NCBI GenBank assembly: GCA_027596195.1
Contig: JADGJG010000738.1
Coordinates: 1 to 13,240 of the forward strand
Length of the DNA stretch: 13,240 bases
Direction of reading: 5' to 3'
DNA from: Podochytrium sp. JEL0797
Taxonomy: Eukaryota > Chytridiomycota > Chytridiomycetes > Chytridiales > Chytriomycetaceae
The position numbers and the translations under genes were made by a program. Under the pieces are notes generated by a model that saw only the letters and a list, made by a program, of their open reading frames with translations, was not told where the DNA came from and did no database searches. Positions within the stretch are counted from its first letter, which is position 1, and every line of letters begins with the position of its first letter. Below are positions 9,177-13,240 of the stretch, piece after piece.

Positions 9177-9235
9177 TTCGAAAGAGTTTTGCGGTTTTGT
9201 TTTGTTTTGTTTTGCCTTTTCTCTCGAAATCCAAC
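9177..9235. promoter_or_regulatory. Compact divergent promoter between the small membrane gene and TypA
   Basis: Only 59 bp lie between the two divergent start codons. Near-symmetric motifs occur at both ends: ATTTCGA at 9175-9181 and its inverted copy TCGAAAT at 9224-9230. Between them is a GTTTT repeat (9194-9214). Part of the 59 bp must also serve as 5' UTR for both genes, so the core promoters probably overlap or extend into coding sequence. No TATA box is seen. Confidence 0.5.
9194..9214 (+). repeat. Four tandem GTTTT units in the divergent promoter
   Basis: Four GTTTT units in a row, closed by a G, give a T-rich stretch on the plus strand and an A-rich stretch on the minus strand between the two start codons. 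Confidence 0.85.
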
Positions 9236-11460
9236 ATGATTGGAAGAACGCCCATGCAGTTTGCACGGGCCCTGGCAGTCACCCTCTCTTCTTCGAGATC
9301 GAAACTGACCCACCCGGCAACCTGGTCCTGCTCTTCGTTCCGGTCCTTTTCGGCCTCATCCGTGTCACGGGACGACTCCTCGTTGGGTCTGATCGGTCTC
9401 GACAAGATTAGAAACGTGGCCATTATCGCCCACGTTGATCACGGAAAGACCTCGCTTGTAGACCAGCTTCTGAAGCAGTCCGGTAAGCTTCCTTTGTGAA
9501 CATGTTCTTATGGGTCAAGGAAAAAACGAGAAAACTGATCCGGAACTGTTTTCGAAACCCTCACAGGCGCTGCCTCTGTCGAATCGAATGCCCGTGTGAT
9601 GGACTCGAATGCTCTCGAAAGAGAACGTGGAATCACCATTCTCTCCAAGTCCACCTGCGTCAACTACAACGGCCACAGAATCAACATTGTCGATACGCCT
9701 GGACACGCCGATTTCGGAGGCGAGGTTGAAAGAGTGCTGTCGATGGTCGATGGAGTTGTCTTGGTTGTCTGTGCAACGGAAGGTCCCATGACCCAAACCA
9801 AGTTTGTGCTCCAAAAGGCACTCGCGCGTGGATTGAAGCCGCTGGTCGTTCTCAACAAGGTGGACCGTCCGTCCGCGAGACCTGACGAAGTCGATGCCGA
9901 ACTGCTGGATCTCTTTTTGAACTTGGAAGCCACCGATGAGCAGACCGAGTACCCCATCATTTTCGCGTCCGCCAAGGAAGGTTGGGCTGTCAAGGAACTC
10001 GATGGAGACAGATCCGTGGGTGTGAAACCGCTTCTTGACACTATCATTGATTACGTTCCCGCCCCTGTTGCCGATCGCGATGCTCCTTTCTCCATGCTTG
10101 TTACTGTGAGTTTCTCCTACGCGATCAACTCAACGACCTCAAACTCAAATGCAATTTCCCACCCAAGCAAATCGAAGGAAACCCGTACCTCGGAAAGTGC
10201 TTCTTGGGTCGCATCAATTCCGGAACTTTGCGCACTGGTGACAAGATCAAGTCGCTGGACAACACCACTGGAAAAGTTGCCGTGGAAGGTCGCTGCACCA
10301 AAATGCTGGTTCGCCGTGGACTTGAACAGATTCCCGTCGATGTTGCTGGTGCTGGAGATATTGTCAGTGTCGCTGGACTCGAAGGATCTTACGTGAACCA
10401 CACAATCTGTGCCCCTGAAGTCACTGAATGCCTTCCAGTAAGTCAACATCTTGAATGAACAATAATTCTATTTCCTAATCAATCTTCCAACCAGTTCGTG
10501 CCCGTCGACCCACCCACCATTTCCATGCTCTTCTACGTCAACGACTCCCCCCTCGCCGGCCAAGACGGCAAATTCCTCACCTCCCAACTCCTCCGCGACC
10601 GCCTCATCCGTGAACTCGAAACAAACCCTTCCCTCCGAATGACCGAAAACCCCAACGACAACGCCTTCGAAGTCCGCGGCCGTGGAGAACTCCAAATGGG
10701 TGTCCTCATTGAAACCATGCGTCGCGAAGGCTTCGAACTCTCCGTCAGCCCGCCACGCGTGATTTACAAATCCACCACGAGTGAAAAGGGCGATCGCGTC
10801 ATGATGGAACCTGTGGAACAAGTCACGATCGATTGTGACCATACGGAGGCTGGGACTGTGATTGAGAAGATGAGTTCGCGAAAGGGTGTGATGGAGACGT
10901 ATGGTGAGTCGGCTGGTGACCGTGCGCGGTTGGTGTTTAGTGTGCCGACGCGTGGGTTGTTGGGGTACCCTGCTGAGTTCAAGTCCGACACGAGTGGACA
11001 AGGGACGTTGAATCACATTTTGAAGGGGTATGAGCCTTTCAAGGGGTTGTTGGAAAAGAACCGCAAGGGGTCTTTGGTTTCGACGGCGCTTGGAGAGACG
11101 ACGGCGTATGCGTTGAAGGATATCGAGCCGCGTGGGAAATTGTTTGTGACTCCTGGTATGAAGGTGTACCCTGGAATGATTATCGGCGAGCACAGTCGTG
11201 AAGTGGATTTGGAGGTGAACCCCGTGAGACAGAAAGTGGTCAACAACATTCGTACTGTTTCCAAGGACGAGAAGTTGCAGTTGATTCCGGTCGACGCGCT
11301 TGGGTTGGAACACATGATGAGTTATATTCAGGACGATGAGGTGATTGAGGTGACTCCCGTCAGTGTTCGTTCGCGCAAGAAGGTATTGGACGCTTCGATG
11401 CGTTTCTCGCAAAAGCGTCGTGGAAGTGGACATGATTTCGGGGTGGTGGAGCCGATGTAA
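9236..11460 (+). CDS. TypA/BipA-family translational GTPase, probably mitochondrial
   Basis: Exons 9236-9482, 9567-10105, 10168-10437 and 10495-11460 give 673 residues. After about 55 residues of Ser/Arg-rich presequence (with [13 protein letters not shown]) the GTPase starts at [19 protein letters not shown]. The G motifs are AHVDHGKT (65-72), RGIT (103-106), DTPGH (125-129), NKVD (179-182) and SAKEGWA. The beta-barrel domain, the EF-G-like domains ([12 protein letters not shown]) and the TypA-type C-terminal region ([30 protein letters not shown]) follow in order. The core is close to the usual bacterial length of about 600-615 residues. In bacteria TypA/BipA binds ribosomes and assists assembly and translation under stress. 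With this presequence, action on mitochondrial ribosomes is likely. The family came from bacteria, presumably by organelle ancestry or transfer; four spliced exons show it is a settled nuclear gene. Introns are 84, 62 and 57 nt. It differs from LepA/Guf1 in its C-terminal motifs. Confidence 0.95.
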
Positions 11461-11468
11461 TTGGGAAA

Positions 11469-11474
11469 AATATA
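11469..11474 (+). promoter_or_regulatory. Probable variant polyadenylation signal AATATA of TypA
   Basis: AATATA overlapping TATAAA begins 9 bases after the TypA stop. No canonical AATAAA is found in the 67 bp before the next start codon, so a variant signal is likely. Confidence 0.35.
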
Positions 11475-11527
11475 AAACGCGTTTTTTTGGTGCAACCTTT
11501 CTTCTTTTTGTAGAAGCTCCCAAAAAA

Positions 11528-12704
11528 ATGCATCAGGTAGCCCCCATCACGAGTCCCCAACACGCCGCTGCCCCATCCATCAGGGTTCCAGTAAAGTAAG
11601 AGCAGGGCTCCATTTGACCTGCACACCTGCGTTCTGATGCGAAAATCTGCGTTCCAGCGACTATTCCGTCACGATCCACCTATTACCCCATACTGATGCA
11701 ACGCGTACAACGCCCCCCGCCCAATTCGATCCCGAAAGAAGAGACCTCTTCGAAGGAACTGTACTCAAGATTGGTCGACAGGTTCGTATCCCTCCCCTGT
11801 CGCGAATTGGATGCCGCGCTGCGGGTGCGTCCCACCGGCATCGAACAATGGACTCCTTTGTTCAAAAAAATTTTCTAAACCGCGTTCATTTAGGTTCGTG
11901 CCACTGAGGTTCCCGAATCCGGTGCCATCGCCGCCGTCCTCTCCTCCGGCCCCACCGCCGAAGACGCCCCCATGGTGATTGAACCACCACACACGGAATC
12001 CGACCTTCCCTCCCCAGACCACCCGATGGCCTTGTCCCCATTAACCCCGCTCCTGGACACGAGAGGCAGAGCCGCCACTTCGACAGCCGAGTCTCCCGTC
12101 TCGTCGGCGGCGGTGGAGGTGTTGCTTGCGCAGCCGGGAGGTCAACAGCCGTTGGTTCCGACAAAGAGGATTGAGTATGTTTGGTTCAAGAGTAAGGTTG
12201 TGAGTCGTGGACATGCGGAGATGTGGTTGAGAGATGGACAAGTTGAGCTTTTTTCTTTCCTCTTCCGATATTATGCGGAATGCTGACACTACCACCCCCA
12301 CCCCCCCCCCCCCCCTCCGGAATTGCAGGTATACTTGAAAGATACCGGAAGCTCTTCCGGCACATTCCTCAACAAAATGCGTTTGAGTCCCTCCGGGAAA
12401 TTGAGTCGCCCGTATCCTCTCAAGGACGGAGACGTGATTCAACTTGGAATTGATTACCAAGGACGTCAAGAAGGTGCGATAATTCTGCGAATCGGTTTTT
12501 GCTCTCATCCGAATACTAATGGACTTCTTTTATTCTACAGATATTTACAAGTGCATAATGATGAAAATCGTCATCACAACGTCCAGTATTGCCGTGCATC
12601 AAAGGAAGAAGGAAAATCCCGCAAGGTCCACCGGGGCGGGGCCCCCGCCCCCGCCCGGGGCCTTAGTTGCAGGAATCGTGAGACTCGCATTCACAAAAAC
12701 ATAA
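11528..12704 (+). CDS. FHA-domain protein, Dma/Chfr-like, apparently lacking its RING domain
   Basis: Exons 11528-11595, 11658-11781, 11894-12241, 12329-12473 and 12541-12704 give 282 residues. The FHA fold, which binds phosphothreonine, is split by a Pro/Ser-rich insert (about 69-150). It begins with [10 protein letters not shown] (Gly-Arg at 62-63) and continues with [11 protein letters not shown] (Ser168, His171), [12 protein letters not shown] (Asn195) and [15 protein letters not shown]. The wording KSKVVSR..AE, [11 protein letters not shown] and GxDYQG..DIYKC is that of fungal Dma1-type proteins, which carry a C-terminal RING and act as E3 ubiquitin ligases in mitotic checkpoint and septation control. 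Here homology runs to QRKKENPAR and then stops in a G/C hairpin that encodes AGPPPPPG and an unrelated tail; no RING is visible. Exon 1 is the least certain part, but it keeps frame and has good splice signals. Intron 3 uses a GTTGAG donor and holds a poly-C run. Confidence 0.82.
12301..12315 (+). repeat. Poly-C run (15 C) before the acceptor of FHA intron 3
   Basis: Fifteen C residues, preceded by a further five C and an A, end 13 bases before the exon at 12329. They stand in for the polypyrimidine tract of this 87-nt intron, as in helicase intron 1. Confidence 0.9.
12631..12662. repeat. G/C-only inverted repeat at the FHA-Rab junction
   Basis: This 32-bp stretch contains only G and C. A 9-base arm GGGGCGGGG (12633-12641) is followed after one C by its exact complement CCCCGCCCC (12643-12651), so either strand could fold into a very stable hairpin. 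It lies exactly where recognisable FHA-gene homology ends and just downstream of the last Rab exon on the other strand. Confidence 0.85.
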
Positions 12705-12724
12705 CAGCACACACACGGCATTAC

Positions 12725-13239
<515 letters not shown>

Positions 13240-13240
13240 G

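Noticed and set aside
10468..11523. Long open frame (351 codons) on the minus strand
   Set aside because: It lies antisense to the highly conserved TypA exon 4 and encodes a His/Arg-rich sequence with no domain; it is a shadow of the coding strand.
12041..12630. Search for the missing Rab C-terminal exon on the minus strand
   Set aside because: No frame shows the TSAK motif or a C-terminal Cys motif; the stretch is the antisense of FHA exons.

Overview
This is an intron-rich eukaryotic nuclear window with compact, closely spaced genes. Start codons, splice junctions and reading phases can be followed by eye. About 24 spliceosomal introns of roughly 46-158 nt are visible, with GT..AG ends and branch-point-like ACTAAC/ACTAAT/TTAAC motifs. 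The gene complement (a Dma-like FHA protein, an ADP1-like ABCG transporter with an EGF-type ectodomain, an MCR1-like cytochrome b5 reductase, a Ded1/DDX3-like helicase and a mitochondrial-looking TypA/BipA GTPase) best suits an early-diverging, chytrid-like fungus. That placement is inference from family resemblance, not a database result.

Layout. 140-387: relic of a C2H2 zinc-finger gene, broken over three frames. 697-1734 (+): five-exon dienelactone-hydrolase-type protein. 1922-3166 (+): four-exon NADH-cytochrome b5 reductase with a mitochondrial presequence. 3238-4963 (+): three-exon DEAD-box RNA helicase. 4964-5402: convergent intergenic region. 5403-8770 (-): eight-exon ABCG half-transporter. 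8853-9176 (-): small single-pass membrane protein with a strongly basic tail. 9236-11460 (+): four-exon TypA/BipA GTPase, divergent from the small gene, with only 59 bp between the two start codons. 11528-12704 (+): five-exon FHA protein that looks C-terminally truncated. 12725-13217 (-): two internal exons of a Rab8/Sec4-type GTPase; its 5' part lies beyond the window and its 3' part is missing where it meets the FHA gene.

The genes do not form one pathway. Two products (cytochrome b5 reductase and TypA) carry N-termini typical of mitochondrial import. The others serve translation or RNA remodelling, membrane transport, phospho-dependent signalling and exocytosis.

Three things deserve a second look. 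First, the FHA and Rab genes run into each other at a G/C hairpin and both seem to lose their 3' ends there. Second, several long exons start C-rich and end G-rich on the coding strand, and the pattern resets in the next long exon. Third, low-complexity tracts sit directly at splice sites: poly-C runs close to the acceptor in two introns, and TG microsatellites that supply the donor in two others.
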